DNA of 64,000 nt, taken from contig CAJUIZ010000009.1 in assembly GCA_910586625.1 (NCBI GenBank), positions 10,890 through 74,889 on the forward strand, in the 5' to 3' direction. The position numbers were made by a program, and so were the translations under genes. The notes beneath the pieces are model-generated. The model did not search any database. It saw nothing but the letters and a program-made list of their open reading frames with translations, and was not told the origin of the DNA. Below, in pieces: positions 49,555 to 58,311 of the stretch (positions are counted from its first letter, which is position 1; the number at the start of each line of letters is the position of its first letter). The DNA is from an uncultured Christensenellaceae bacterium. GTDB lineage: Bacteria > Bacillota > Clostridia > Christensenellales > CAG-314.

Positions 49555-49698
49555 CCTTGCGCGTAAGGCTTTGCGGCAGCGTTGGAAGCTTCGCTCGCAA
49601 TGCGGTTGCGTATAACGTTGTGTTTCGGCTTGTGTGTTGTTAACGTCTTTTATATGCCGTTGTACTAAGCGTTAGTCAACGTCGAGTAGTGTAACGTT

Positions 49699-49733
49699 CA
49701 AGCGTTCGGGCTTTTGTCCGAACGCTTGTTTTT
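49699..49733 (+). terminator. Terminator after the SGNH gene
   Basis: Perfect 11-bp CAAGCGTTCGG / CCGAACGCTTG stem (49699-49728) followed by five T. The rest of the 326-bp gap (49555-49880) contains only the next promoter. Confidence 0.95.
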
Positions 49734-49813
49734 GCGCTTAAAGTTTGTATGCAGTGCGGAAGTATGTATTAAATCGGTTTGAGTGACGACGTGGTTTTTT
49801 TGTTCGCAACGGC

Positions 49814-49842
49814 TTGAAATAATCGTACTATTGTGCTAAACT
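49814..49842 (+). promoter_or_regulatory. Promoter of the Cys-rich lipoprotein gene
   Basis: TTGAAA (49814-49819), 17-bp spacer, TAAACT (49837-49842). Confidence 0.55.
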
Positions 49843-49880
49843 GTCTGTATGTAAAAAGCTTGTGTAATTAGGAGTATCTA

Positions 49881-51884
49881 ATGAATAACAAATTGCTCGA
49901 TTGTTTCGTAAAGTTTTTACTTGTAACGTTTATTATTACGATGGCGGCTGCTTTAACCGTAGCGTTTGCCGCGTGTCAGTGCGTACACGACTACGCCTCG
50001 GAAGTAACGCAGGAAGCCACGTGCGTAAGCGACGGCGTTATAACGTATACTTGCAAAAAGTGCGGCGACAGCTATCAAGTGGAGACATCTAAGACGGAGC
50101 ATGAACTTGTAAGTAAAACGGAAGGAGATACAAAGCATAGCTTCCAATGCAAGCATTGCGATTACAAGACCGACCCCGTAGCCCACGTTTACGATACGCT
50201 CGTTCAAGGCGCGGGCGAACCTTCCACCTGTTCGAAAAAAGGTTTCGAAGTTTACAGGTGCGACTGCGGAGCCGTCGTAAAACGCGAATTACAGCTTGCC
50301 GAGCACAAGCTAAGCTTCGTCAGGACGGATACGCAGCATTACGAAAAATGCTCTCAATGCAACTACAAAACGTCAGAAACAGCGCACGATTACTCTAAGA
50401 CCGTATCGAGTACTTCGTCTACGTGCTCGACAAACGGCACGGTTGTTACCGAATGCGTCTGCGGTCAACGCAAAACTGACGAGCTTCCGACGGTGGGACA
50501 CGATTACTCCGCTTATGCTACGACGGAAAATGCAGACAAGCATTGGAAGGCTTGCAAGTGGTGCTCGGTAAAACAAGACGGCTCGGATGAGCTTCATCAA
50601 GAAGGGCAGATGGTCGGTTACGGCGAAGGAGACTGTCAAAACCATCCGTACGAGACGTACAACTGTCCCTTGTGCAACGCAAACGTCAAGTACGAACAAG
50701 ACGGCTACGGCAAGCACAACGCCGTCAGGCGCCCTGCCTGCGAGCCGACCGATTACGAAGACGGCAATTACGAATACTACGAGTGCACCGTAAAGGGCTG
50801 CGGCAAGTATTTCAGCGGCGAAGGCGCGGGCAGAGAGCTGAATTGGGAACAGGATATTTTCCGTCCGCGTAAAGTTGTAATTATAGAAGACTACTCCGAT
50901 GTGACTGCGGTAGCGCAAACGCTTAGCGACGGTCAAGTTTCGGCGCAGTATTATCAGTTGGACGCCAAGTTCGGCGATTACGACGAAGATTCGGTTATAT
51001 TCTCCGATAAGGCCGACAACGTGTTTTTGACGGGTACGAACATCGGCGTAGACTTGACTGTTCTTGCCGAAGACGACGTTGTAACGCTAAGGTTCAAGGT
51101 TAAAAGCAACAACGGCGAAGCCGAGCTTGTCGGCGCAACGGTTATCGACATTGTTACAAGTGATAAGCTGTCCGTTACGCTTAGCTGTAAGTTGGAAAAC
51201 GAAGTACAAGATTATATGGTTTACTTTGCCGTAAACGTAGTAGGCGGCAAGTCTTACGAGTACGCTTATAACGGAGTTACGCGTTTTATAAACGTTTTGA
51301 ACGCGGGCGATAAAATCTATTTTACCTGTTCAGTCAATGCGTATAATATCGATGTCGAATTGAAAAGTCTTACTGTCAACGGCAAAGCTTATGTTTTGAC
51401 AGGCGGCAGGACGGCAGAAATAACCGTTACGGAAGATATATCCGCAGAGTTTGTTTTCGCCGAATACGCCGAGCAGTCTGTGGAAATCAAGCCGATAGAT
51501 ACTTCGTTGTTTAACAAAGACATAAACGTAAACGATTATGTAAGCTACCGCTACAACGGCGGAACTAACGCTAACGGACGTTTGCACAAGAATTCGCTTA
51601 CGGCGTTTACCGTAAACAACGCCAACGTTACCCGTATCAAAATAGTTTACGAACGGTACGAAAGCAACGATTACGATATATCTGACGTTGCGAAAAACGT
51701 AATTAGGGCGGGTACGGACAAGGAACACGCTCGTGAAGTCGTTTATTCTGTCGTCGGCTACGAAGCCGCGGTGGATTTATCGAACGGAACGGTAAGCTAT
51801 TTCGAATACTCTGCGACGGCAAGCATAGCGCGTATTTTATCTATCACTGTTTATTACGAAGCGAACAACACCTTTGCCGCGTAA
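49881..51884 (+). CDS. Secreted Cys-rich repeat lipoprotein
   Basis: A 667-residue lipoprotein. The signal peptide ends at the lipobox AFAAC (Cys about residue 32). About five repeats of some 40-50 residues follow (to about 320), each with a conserved His-x-Tyr and Cys-x-x-Cys pair: ATCVSDGVITYTCKKCG, STCSKKGFEVYRCDCG, STCSTNGTVVTECVCG. The C-terminal half is strand-rich, without cysteine repeats. The paired cysteines might bind metal or form disulfides outside the cell. Function unknown. A similar Cys/His module opens the lipoprotein at 61514. Confidence 0.85.
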   Translation: MNNKLLDCFVKFLLVTFIITMAAALTVAFAACQCVHDYASEVTQEATCVSDGVITYTCKKCGDSYQVETSKTEHELVSKTEGDTKHSFQCKHCDYKTDPVAHVYDTLVQGAGEPSTCSKKGFEVYRCDCGAVVKRELQLAEHKLSFVRTDTQHYEKCSQCNYKTSETAHDYSKTVSSTSSTCSTNGTVVTECVCGQRKTDELPTVGHDYSAYATTENADKHWKACKWCSVKQDGSDELHQEGQMVGYGEGDCQNHPYETYNCPLCNANVKYEQDGYGKHNAVRRPACEPTDYEDGNYEYYECTVKGCGKYFSGEGAGRELNWEQDIFRPRKVVIIEDYSDVTAVAQTLSDGQVSAQYYQLDAKFGDYDEDSVIFSDKADNVFLTGTNIGVDLTVLAEDDVVTLRFKVKSNNGEAELVGATVIDIVTSDKLSVTLSCKLENEVQDYMVYFAVNVVGGKSYEYAYNGVTRFINVLNAGDKIYFTCSVNAYNIDVELKSLTVNGKAYVLTGGRTAEITVTEDISAEFVFAEYAEQSVEIKPIDTSLFNKDINVNDYVSYRYNGGTNANGRLHKNSLTAFTVNNANVTRIKIVYERYESNDYDISDVAKNVIRAGTDKEHAREVVYSVVGYEAAVDLSNGTVSYFEYSATASIARILSITVYYEANNTFAA

Positions 51885-51896
51885 AAGGGCAAATTG

Positions 51897-51925
51897 TTGA
51901 CATACGTGTTGAATTTTGGTATATT
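51897..51925 (+). promoter_or_regulatory. Promoter that would give a leaderless PHP transcript
   Basis: TTGACA (51897-51902), 17-bp spacer, TATATT (51920-51925). The ATG is only 6 bp after the -10, so transcription should start at or beside the ATG. Confidence 0.75.
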
Positions 51926-51931
51926 TTGTAT

Positions 51932-52741
51932 ATGAAATGCGATTTACACATACATTCTAATTGCTCCGACGGCATTTTTCCGCCCGAAAAATTAGTGGAA
52001 ATGGCGTACGCGCGCGGATTGGACTGTATAGCTGTTACCGACCACGATACTTTCGACGGCGTGCTGCGCGCCAAGACGCGCGCCAGGGAATTGGGTATGA
52101 AGTATCTTGTGGGCGCGGAGCTGTCCAGTGTCGGAACCTGCGAAGCGCACATATTGGCGTATAATGTCGACGTCGATTCCGACGAATTTCAACAGGAGCT
52201 GTCGGCAATAGTCGATATGCGCAATAACCGCAACGCCGCTATCGTGCAAAAGCTTGCGGAGCACGGAATAAATATAAACCTTGACTCTCTTAGAAAGGAA
52301 GGTACGGTCGGGCGCGCCGTTATAGCGCGCGAAATGGTGCGGCAAGGCGTATGCCGAGACGTTCCCGAAGCGTTTGACAAGTATCTCGGCAACGACAAGT
52401 GCTGTTACGTTTCGACCAAAAGGTTAACGCCTGTGCAAGCCGTGCAGTTTATTCTGCGCTACGGCGGTATCCCCGTGCTTGCTCACCCCAAACAGCTGCG
52501 TTTAAGCGAAGCGGAATTTGAAAAATTTCTCAAACCGTTGGTTTTGTCGGGACTTGGCGGTATTGAAGCGCAGTATTTTACACATAATATGTCCGAGCGC
52601 AGTTTTTACGGAAAAATGGCGAAAAAATACAAACTTATAGTTACGGGCGGAAGCGATTTTCATGATTATACGCATGGAGTAGAGCTTGGAACGAAGAGTT
52701 TTTCGCCAAACGGATACACTCGGACGATATTGGGAATATGA
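51932..52741 (+). CDS. PHP-domain phosphoesterase
   Basis: A 269-residue protein of the PHP family. It opens with the metal-binding HIHSNCSDG (His 6 and His 8), then ITDHDTFDG, VGAELSS, VLAHPKQ and a late GGSDFH, which together give the trinuclear metal site. Relatives are 3',5'-nucleoside bisphosphate phosphatases (YciV/RNase AM) and polymerase PHP domains; this length and sequence fit the former. There is no ribosome-binding site. Its stop overlaps the next start (ATGA). Confidence 0.92.
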   Translation: MKCDLHIHSNCSDGIFPPEKLVEMAYARGLDCIAVTDHDTFDGVLRAKTRARELGMKYLVGAELSSVGTCEAHILAYNVDVDSDEFQQELSAIVDMRNNRNAAIVQKLAEHGININLDSLRKEGTVGRAVIAREMVRQGVCRDVPEAFDKYLGNDKCCYVSTKRLTPVQAVQFILRYGGIPVLAHPKQLRLSEAEFEKFLKPLVLSGLGGIEAQYFTHNMSERSFYGKMAKKYKLIVTGGSDFHDYTHGVELGTKSFSPNGYTRTILGI

Positions 52742-53979
52742 AAAAATTTTTATCTGTTATTTTTGCGCTCGCAGTAGTTTTTGCGGGCGCTTTTGTTGTT
52801 TATCGGGCAGATACGGCTTTTGCCGAGACTGATCGCGAGCCTTGGAACGCCGTAATTGTTGCGGAGTATCGGGGCGACGTTTGCCGTTACGAATTGGCAA
52901 AGCATATAAAGGGACGGGAAAACGAATCGGAATCCCGAGGATTTTATTTGGGACGCAGAGCTCGCGCTCGGCTTGCCGACGGACTTTTAAGACAGCTTCC
53001 CAAGCGCGCGGTGTACGAGTATCTTTTCCCCGATTTCGGCGATATCGCCGAGCATTTCGAATATGTCTGCCGCGAACGTATAGACGCGACCGTAGGCTTT
53101 GATGCCAAGGGCTTTACCTATACTGCGGGGCAGGACGGAGTGTCCGTAAACGAAGACGAGTTGTTTTCCGCGTTGCTCCGTTCCGACGGCAAAACGACGC
53201 GAATTACGTTGCCGCTTGTGTACGACAAGGCGGTAACTGTTGCCGAACTTAAACGCAATACCGTGCTAAAAGGAACGTTTACTACGCGTTATCTCAATAG
53301 CGGAGCAAACCGTTGTTTTAATATAGCGCGCTCGACAGGCAGTATTAACGGAATTACCGTTTACCCCAACGAGACTTTTTCCTTCAATAACACAGTAGGC
53401 GCGCGTACGGAGAAAAACGGATACAAGCAAGCCAAGGTTATAATGGACGGACAGTACACAGACGGTGTGGGCGGCGGCGTATGTCAGGTGTCTACTACGC
53501 TGTACAACGCATTGCTGCTTGCCAACTTTATTCCGTCGGCAAGCGCGCACAGTCTTGTGTCAAGCTACGTCAAGGCGGGCTTCGACGCTATGGTGAGCTA
53601 CGGTTCGGCGGACTTGACGTTTGTAAACGACACGGGTTACCCCGTTTATATTCAAGGCGTAATCAAGGATAAATCCGTAACGTTTAACATTTACGGCGTT
53701 CCCAATAAATATCGAGTAGAACGCGAGAGCGTTGAAGTGCGCGACAAATTTGTAACTTCCGAAATAGTAGACAAGGCCAAGTACCCCGAGCTTGTTTACA
53801 CCGACCAAACCAAGGTGGTAATAAACGGCAGCGACGGGGTAAAATCACAGTCGTACTTGAAATATTATATCGACGGCGTTTTGACGGAAAGCAGGCTGAT
53901 ACGTAAAAACACGTACAAACGTGTAGACTGCGTTATAGCGCGCGGCTATGCCGAACGCCCCATTGACGACGCGCAGTAA
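52738..53979 (+). CDS. VanW-family secreted protein
   Basis: A 413-residue protein. A signal sequence (about residues 1-30, ending TAFAET) precedes a central variable part and the VanW domain (about 170-300): GTFTTRYLNSGANRCFNIARS, NETFSFNNTVGART, GYKQAKVIMDGQYTDGVGGGVCQVSTTLYNALLLA. A short strand-rich C-terminus resembles a G5-like module. VanW proteins are accessory to peptidoglycan and sporulation surfaces in some Clostridia. ATG overlaps the php stop, so translation is coupled. Confidence 0.92.
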   Translation: MKKFLSVIFALAVVFAGAFVVYRADTAFAETDREPWNAVIVAEYRGDVCRYELAKHIKGRENESESRGFYLGRRARARLADGLLRQLPKRAVYEYLFPDFGDIAEHFEYVCRERIDATVGFDAKGFTYTAGQDGVSVNEDELFSALLRSDGKTTRITLPLVYDKAVTVAELKRNTVLKGTFTTRYLNSGANRCFNIARSTGSINGITVYPNETFSFNNTVGARTEKNGYKQAKVIMDGQYTDGVGGGVCQVSTTLYNALLLANFIPSASAHSLVSSYVKAGFDAMVSYGSADLTFVNDTGYPVYIQGVIKDKSVTFNIYGVPNKYRVERESVEVRDKFVTSEIVDKAKYPELVYTDQTKVVINGSDGVKSQSYLKYYIDGVLTESRLIRKNTYKRVDCVIARGYAERPIDDAQ

Positions 53980-54007
53980 ATAATGAAAATTATTTCCACT
54001 TAATTTA

Positions 54008-54036
54008 TTGCTTTATATCGTGAAATTTAGTATAAT
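54008..54036 (+). promoter_or_regulatory. Promoter of dnaB-glnS
   Basis: TTGCTT (54008-54013), 17-bp spacer, TATAAT (54031-54036). Confidence 0.7.
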
Positions 54037-54123
54037 CGAAATATAATAAAGCAGTAAAACGGCGCGTTTGTTAAAAGTTTTGCAACGCTACCGTCTTTTT
54101 TGCGTATTACCAAGGAGAACGTT

Positions 54124-55653
54124 ATGCCGACCAATAAAGAGCAAACGTCGTCGGTTGCGCTGGCTACGTTGCCCAACAGCGTAGAAGCGGAACAGAATAT
54201 ATTGTATTGCATATTGCGCAATCAAGCTATGCAATTGGAAATATTGTCAAGGCTTACCGCCGACGATTTTTATCAAACCAATCACGCGGTAATATTCGAT
54301 GCGATGAAGGATATTTCCCGTCGCTCGCATAAGGTGGGCGACGACAATATGTCCAACACCGTCAACTTCGCAAGCTTAGTGGACGCGTTACGCCGTAACG
54401 GCAAGCTTGCGCAGGTTGGAGATATCGACTACATCTTGCGCTTAAACGAGCTGCTGCCCAGTTCCGCCAATTATGACGAGTACTTGTCCATTGTCAAGCG
54501 CGCGTCCATGATGCGTAAGCTTATAGCGATATGCGGACAGGTTACGCAGCGCGCGTACAGTTCCGATTCCGCCGAAGACGTAATAACCTACGCCGAAGAA
54601 GAGATATTCCGCCTGTCGCAAAAGGATTACAACAGCGGTCTTACGTCTTTTGCCGACGAAACGGCGCGCGCAATGCTTAAAATAAACGAACGCTACGTAA
54701 ACCCCGACAACTGCCGCGGCATACAAACGGGCTTCAAACGTTTTGACAATATGACCAACGGCTTGCACGGCGGCGAGCTTATAGTACTTGCGGCGCGTCC
54801 CGGCGTGGGTAAGTCTACAATGGCGATGAACATAGTGGAAAACGTTGCTAAAACGGGCAAAACTGTCGCCGTATATTCATTGGAAATGTCCAACGAGCAG
54901 TTGGTAGAAAGATTGTTGTCCAGTATGTCGGGCGTCCCCTTGAAGTTTATTAAAAACGGGCAGCTGCAGGGCGGTGAAAACGATATCGCAAAGCTTCGCG
55001 TAGCTCAGGACGTAATAAGCTCCGCAATGAATCTATACGGCAACGATTACGCAAATATCCGCCCGTCGGAAATTTCTTCCCAGTGCCGCAGACTAAAAGC
55101 GCAGCACGGGCTGGATCTTATCGTCGTAGACTACATACAGCTGATGAACAGCGACTCCAAGGACGCCAACCAGGGCAGACAGAACGAAGTGGCTTCCATC
55201 ACCCGCGCGTTGAAACTTATAGCCAAGGAGCTCAACGTCCCCGTAATAGCCTTGTCGCAGTTAAAGCGCGACGCGGAAATCCGCAATATAAAGGGCGAAA
55301 AAACGGGCGGCGGCGAGCCTGTGCTGTCCGATTTGCGCGAATCGGGCGCAATCGAGCAGGACGCCGACATAGTACTGTTTATTCACAGAGAGCAGGATGC
55401 GCAAACAGGTACTGCCAATCATAAATTGATTATCGCCAAGCACCGTAACGGCGAATTGGGAGATATTCCCGTGTATATGCTGGGCAAAATCGTACGTTTT
55501 GTCGACGACGATTATATAACCCGATACAACGTCAATGCGGAGCAGGAAGAAGCCGCAAAGCCGCAGTTTGACGGTGGTGACGCTGTATTCGGCGGCGATA
55601 ACACCGAAGGAGAGTTTATAGTAAGCTCCGACGAAAATACGGAACAGGAATAA
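54124..55653 (+). CDS. dnaB: Replicative DNA helicase DnaB
   Basis: The hexameric helicase that unwinds the chromosomal fork (called DnaC in Bacillus). The 509-residue protein has an N-terminal domain (residues 15-115, NSVEAEQNILYCI), a linker, and the RecA-like domain with Walker A ARPGVGKST (224-232), Walker B LDLIVVDYIQLM, and HRxE-like and RNGELGD motifs. Start ATG 54124 follows AAGGAGA; an earlier TTG is rejected. The C-terminal tail is acidic. rplI is not adjacent, unlike in many Bacillota. Confidence 0.97.
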   Translation: MPTNKEQTSSVALATLPNSVEAEQNILYCILRNQAMQLEILSRLTADDFYQTNHAVIFDAMKDISRRSHKVGDDNMSNTVNFASLVDALRRNGKLAQVGDIDYILRLNELLPSSANYDEYLSIVKRASMMRKLIAICGQVTQRAYSSDSAEDVITYAEEEIFRLSQKDYNSGLTSFADETARAMLKINERYVNPDNCRGIQTGFKRFDNMTNGLHGGELIVLAARPGVGKSTMAMNIVENVAKTGKTVAVYSLEMSNEQLVERLLSSMSGVPLKFIKNGQLQGGENDIAKLRVAQDVISSAMNLYGNDYANIRPSEISSQCRRLKAQHGLDLIVVDYIQLMNSDSKDANQGRQNEVASITRALKLIAKELNVPVIALSQLKRDAEIRNIKGEKTGGGEPVLSDLRESGAIEQDADIVLFIHREQDAQTGTANHKLIIAKHRNGELGDIPVYMLGKIVRFVDDDYITRYNVNAEQEEAAKPQFDGGDAVFGGDNTEGEFIVSSDENTEQE

Positions 55654-55664
55654 GAGATGAACAT

Positions 55665-57305
55665 ATGTGCGAATATAAGAACTTTATAGAAGATATAATA
55701 GACAACGACTTGGAAAGCGGCAAGGTTTCAACTGTTTGTACGCGTTTTCCGCCCGAGCCTAACGGGTATCTGCATATAGGTCACGCCAAAAGTCTGTGTA
55801 TCAACTTCGGTTTGGCGCAAAAATACAACGGCAAGTGCAATCTGCGTTTCGACGACACCAATCCTTCCAAGGAAGATCAGGAATACGTAGAAAGTATCAA
55901 GAAAGATATCGAGTGGTTAGGCTTTAAGTGGGACAAGCTGTTGTTTGCGTCCGATTACTTCGACGTAATGTTCGACTGTGCGGTAAAACTTATCAACAAG
56001 GGGCTTGCCTACGTATCCGACGAAACCGCCGACGAGATAAGAGAACGCCGCGGCACGCTTACGGAACCGGGAGTGGAAAGTCCGTACCGCAACAGAACCG
56101 TCGAAGAAAATTTACAGTTGTTTTACGATATGCGCGACGGCAAGTTTCCCGACGGAAGCAAGGTGCTGCGCGCCAAAATAGATATGGCTTCTGCAAACGT
56201 CAATATGCGCGACCCGATAATTTACCGTGTGCTGCGCGCAACTCACCATAATACGGGTGACAAATGGTGCGTTTATCCTATGTACGACTTTGCGCATCCA
56301 ATCGAAGACGCGTACGAAGGCATTACGCATTCCGTTTGTACGTTGGAATTCGAAGATCACCGTCCGTTATACAATTGGGTGGTAAGCAATTGCGATTTCC
56401 CCGCGCCGCTTCCGCAGCAGATAGAGTTTGCTCGGCTTAATATTACCAATACCATTATGTCCAAACGGTATTTGAAAAAGCTTGTGGACGAAGGCAAGGT
56501 AACCGGCTGGGACGATCCGCGTATGCCTACGCTTTCGGGAATACGCCGCCGCGGCTATCCCGCCGAAGCGTTGCGCGATTTTTGCGAGCGTATAGGCGTA
56601 GCCAAGTCTAACAGCGAAGTGGAGTCGAGTTATCTCGAAGCGTGCGTAAGAGACAGTCTCAACCGCACGGCAAATCGCGTTATGGCGGTGTTCGACCCGT
56701 TAAAGGTTACGCTTGTCAATTACGACGGACGGGAAGAACTGACTGTGGAAAATAATCCCAATGCGGAAACTGTCACATACCGTCAAGTTCCTTTTTCCAA
56801 GACGCTGTATATCGACCGCAGCGACTTTGCGCTTGTTCCGCCGCCCAAATACTACCGCTTAAAACCGGACGGCTACGTACGGCTTAAAGGCGCATACATT
56901 ATCCGCTGCGACAAGGCTGTATTAGACGACGACGGCAATGTTGCCGAATTACTGTGTTCGATTGTGCCCAACAGCAAATCGGGGCAGGACGAAAGCGGAA
57001 TCAAGGTTAAGGGCGTTATTCATTGGGTAGACGCAGACTCTTGCGTTGACGTCACGGTACGCAAGCTGCAAAGTCTGCTTACCGACGCGGTGGACGGCGT
57101 AACGGATTTCAACGAGCGCTTCAATACGGAGAGTATGAAGGTGGTTTCCGCCAAGGTAGAACCGAGCCTGCTTAATGCTCGGGCGGAAGACCGCTTCCAG
57201 TTTATGCGCGTAGGCTACTACGTGTTAGACAGGGACAGCGACGGAAGTAACCTTGTATTCAACGAGATTGTCGGCTTAAAAGACGGCTACAAGCCGTCCA
57301 AATGA
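55665..57305 (+). CDS. glnS: Glutaminyl-tRNA synthetase
   Basis: Charges tRNA-Gln. The 546-residue class Ib synthetase has HIGH at residues 37-40 (PPEPNGYLHIGH) and MSK at 265-267, with the GlnRS-typical FDDTNPSKEDQEYV, PIYRVLRATHHNTGDKWCVYPMYDFAHPIEDAYEGITHSVCTLEFEDHRPLYNW and a C-terminal beta-barrel region. Many Bacillota instead use GatCAB with GluRS. The 11-bp gap after dnaB indicates co-transcription. Confidence 0.96.
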   Translation: MCEYKNFIEDIIDNDLESGKVSTVCTRFPPEPNGYLHIGHAKSLCINFGLAQKYNGKCNLRFDDTNPSKEDQEYVESIKKDIEWLGFKWDKLLFASDYFDVMFDCAVKLINKGLAYVSDETADEIRERRGTLTEPGVESPYRNRTVEENLQLFYDMRDGKFPDGSKVLRAKIDMASANVNMRDPIIYRVLRATHHNTGDKWCVYPMYDFAHPIEDAYEGITHSVCTLEFEDHRPLYNWVVSNCDFPAPLPQQIEFARLNITNTIMSKRYLKKLVDEGKVTGWDDPRMPTLSGIRRRGYPAEALRDFCERIGVAKSNSEVESSYLEACVRDSLNRTANRVMAVFDPLKVTLVNYDGREELTVENNPNAETVTYRQVPFSKTLYIDRSDFALVPPPKYYRLKPDGYVRLKGAYIIRCDKAVLDDDGNVAELLCSIVPNSKSGQDESGIKVKGVIHWVDADSCVDVTVRKLQSLLTDAVDGVTDFNERFNTESMKVVSAKVEPSLLNARAEDRFQFMRVGYYVLDRDSDGSNLVFNEIVGLKDGYKPSK

Positions 57306-57331
57306 ACGCGAACGCTATTGTCTTTTTGCCA

Positions 57332-57360
57332 TTGACAAACGGCATACGATAGTATATAAT
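57332..57360 (+). promoter_or_regulatory. Consensus promoter of the zinc-ribbon pair
   Basis: TTGACA (57332-57337), 17-bp spacer, TATAAT (57355-57360): both hexamers perfect. About a 90-nt leader precedes the next start. Confidence 0.88.
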
Positions 57361-57456
57361 ATATACTTGATGGTATCTTGCTTCGCGCGCGCGGGCATAG
57401 TACGCGCGTACGTCTCGGATACTGTTGCGTTTAAGCGATTAACTTTAGGTGAAACG

Positions 57457-58299
57457 ATGAAAGTATGCAAAAACTGTGGAGAGATAAATACTAACGACTC
57501 GGTATTTTGCTGTAATTGCGGTAAAACAAACTTCGTTTTTCAAGAAGAAACGGTTTGTCGTAATTGCGGCGAAGTAAACGACAAGTCGTTTTCCCACTGT
57601 ATCAATTGCGGGGCGGATTTGGCTGCGGAAGCCTTGATTGCCGACGACGGATACGTCGCTTCAAACGATATCGTCGTGGACGCTAACGAAATGAGCGTAG
57701 AGCTGTCCGACGTTTACGGCGGAGCGGTAATGACCCCGTCCGAAACGGCCAAGTGCCCCAAGTGCGGAGCGGCTGTGCCCATTACCGCTATATTCTGTAA
57801 CAAATGCGGTAATTCCGTTGCCGACCTGCACGATCACAGGGTGGTGCAACGCAAAGTTTGCCCGCATTGCGGCAAGCTCAATTCGCTCGAAGCGCATTTT
57901 TGCTCCTATTGCTTCGCGTCGTTGTCCGAAGCGGAAACGGAGAATATGCAGGTCGTGCACGAAACCCAGCATTTGGGTGAAGTGACGGTAAGGCAAGCCT
58001 GCTTGGAAAGCCCCGACGGTAAAAAGCTCATTTGCCCCAATTGCGGAACGCTAAATAATACGGACGAACCGTTTTGCGTCAATTGCGGCTTAAAGCTCGA
58101 AGTGGACGAGCCTAAGACCTACTGCGCCAACTGCGGCGCGGAAAATGCGGTAGACGGCACGTTTTGTACCAAGTGCCGACACTCGTTCGGGCAAGCCGTT
58201 CCCGACAGCGTGGACCAATGGACCTGCAAAGAATGCGGTTACTCTAACGAAAAAGACGATAAGTTCTGCTCTAAATGCGGAAAAAAGAGAAAAAAATAA
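57457..58299 (+). CDS. Multi-zinc-ribbon protein
   Basis: A 280-residue soluble protein made of about seven C-x-x-C...C-x-x-C ribbons: CKNCGEINTNDSVFCCNCGK, CRNCGEVNDKSFSHCINCG, CPKCGAAVPITAIFCNKCG, CPHCGKLNSLEAHFCSYC, CPNCGTLNNTDEPFCVNCG, CANCGAENAVDGTFCTKC and CKECGYSNEKDDKFCSKCG. No catalytic domain is present, so a binding or scaffold role is likely. ATG 57457 with TTAGGTGA is chosen. It is 12 bp from the next gene, which has the same ribbon type. Confidence 0.85.
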   Translation: MKVCKNCGEINTNDSVFCCNCGKTNFVFQEETVCRNCGEVNDKSFSHCINCGADLAAEALIADDGYVASNDIVVDANEMSVELSDVYGGAVMTPSETAKCPKCGAAVPITAIFCNKCGNSVADLHDHRVVQRKVCPHCGKLNSLEAHFCSYCFASLSEAETENMQVVHETQHLGEVTVRQACLESPDGKKLICPNCGTLNNTDEPFCVNCGLKLEVDEPKTYCANCGAENAVDGTFCTKCRHSFGQAVPDSVDQWTCKECGYSNEKDDKFCSKCGKKRKK

Positions 58300-58311
58300 G
58301 GAGTAAAAACT

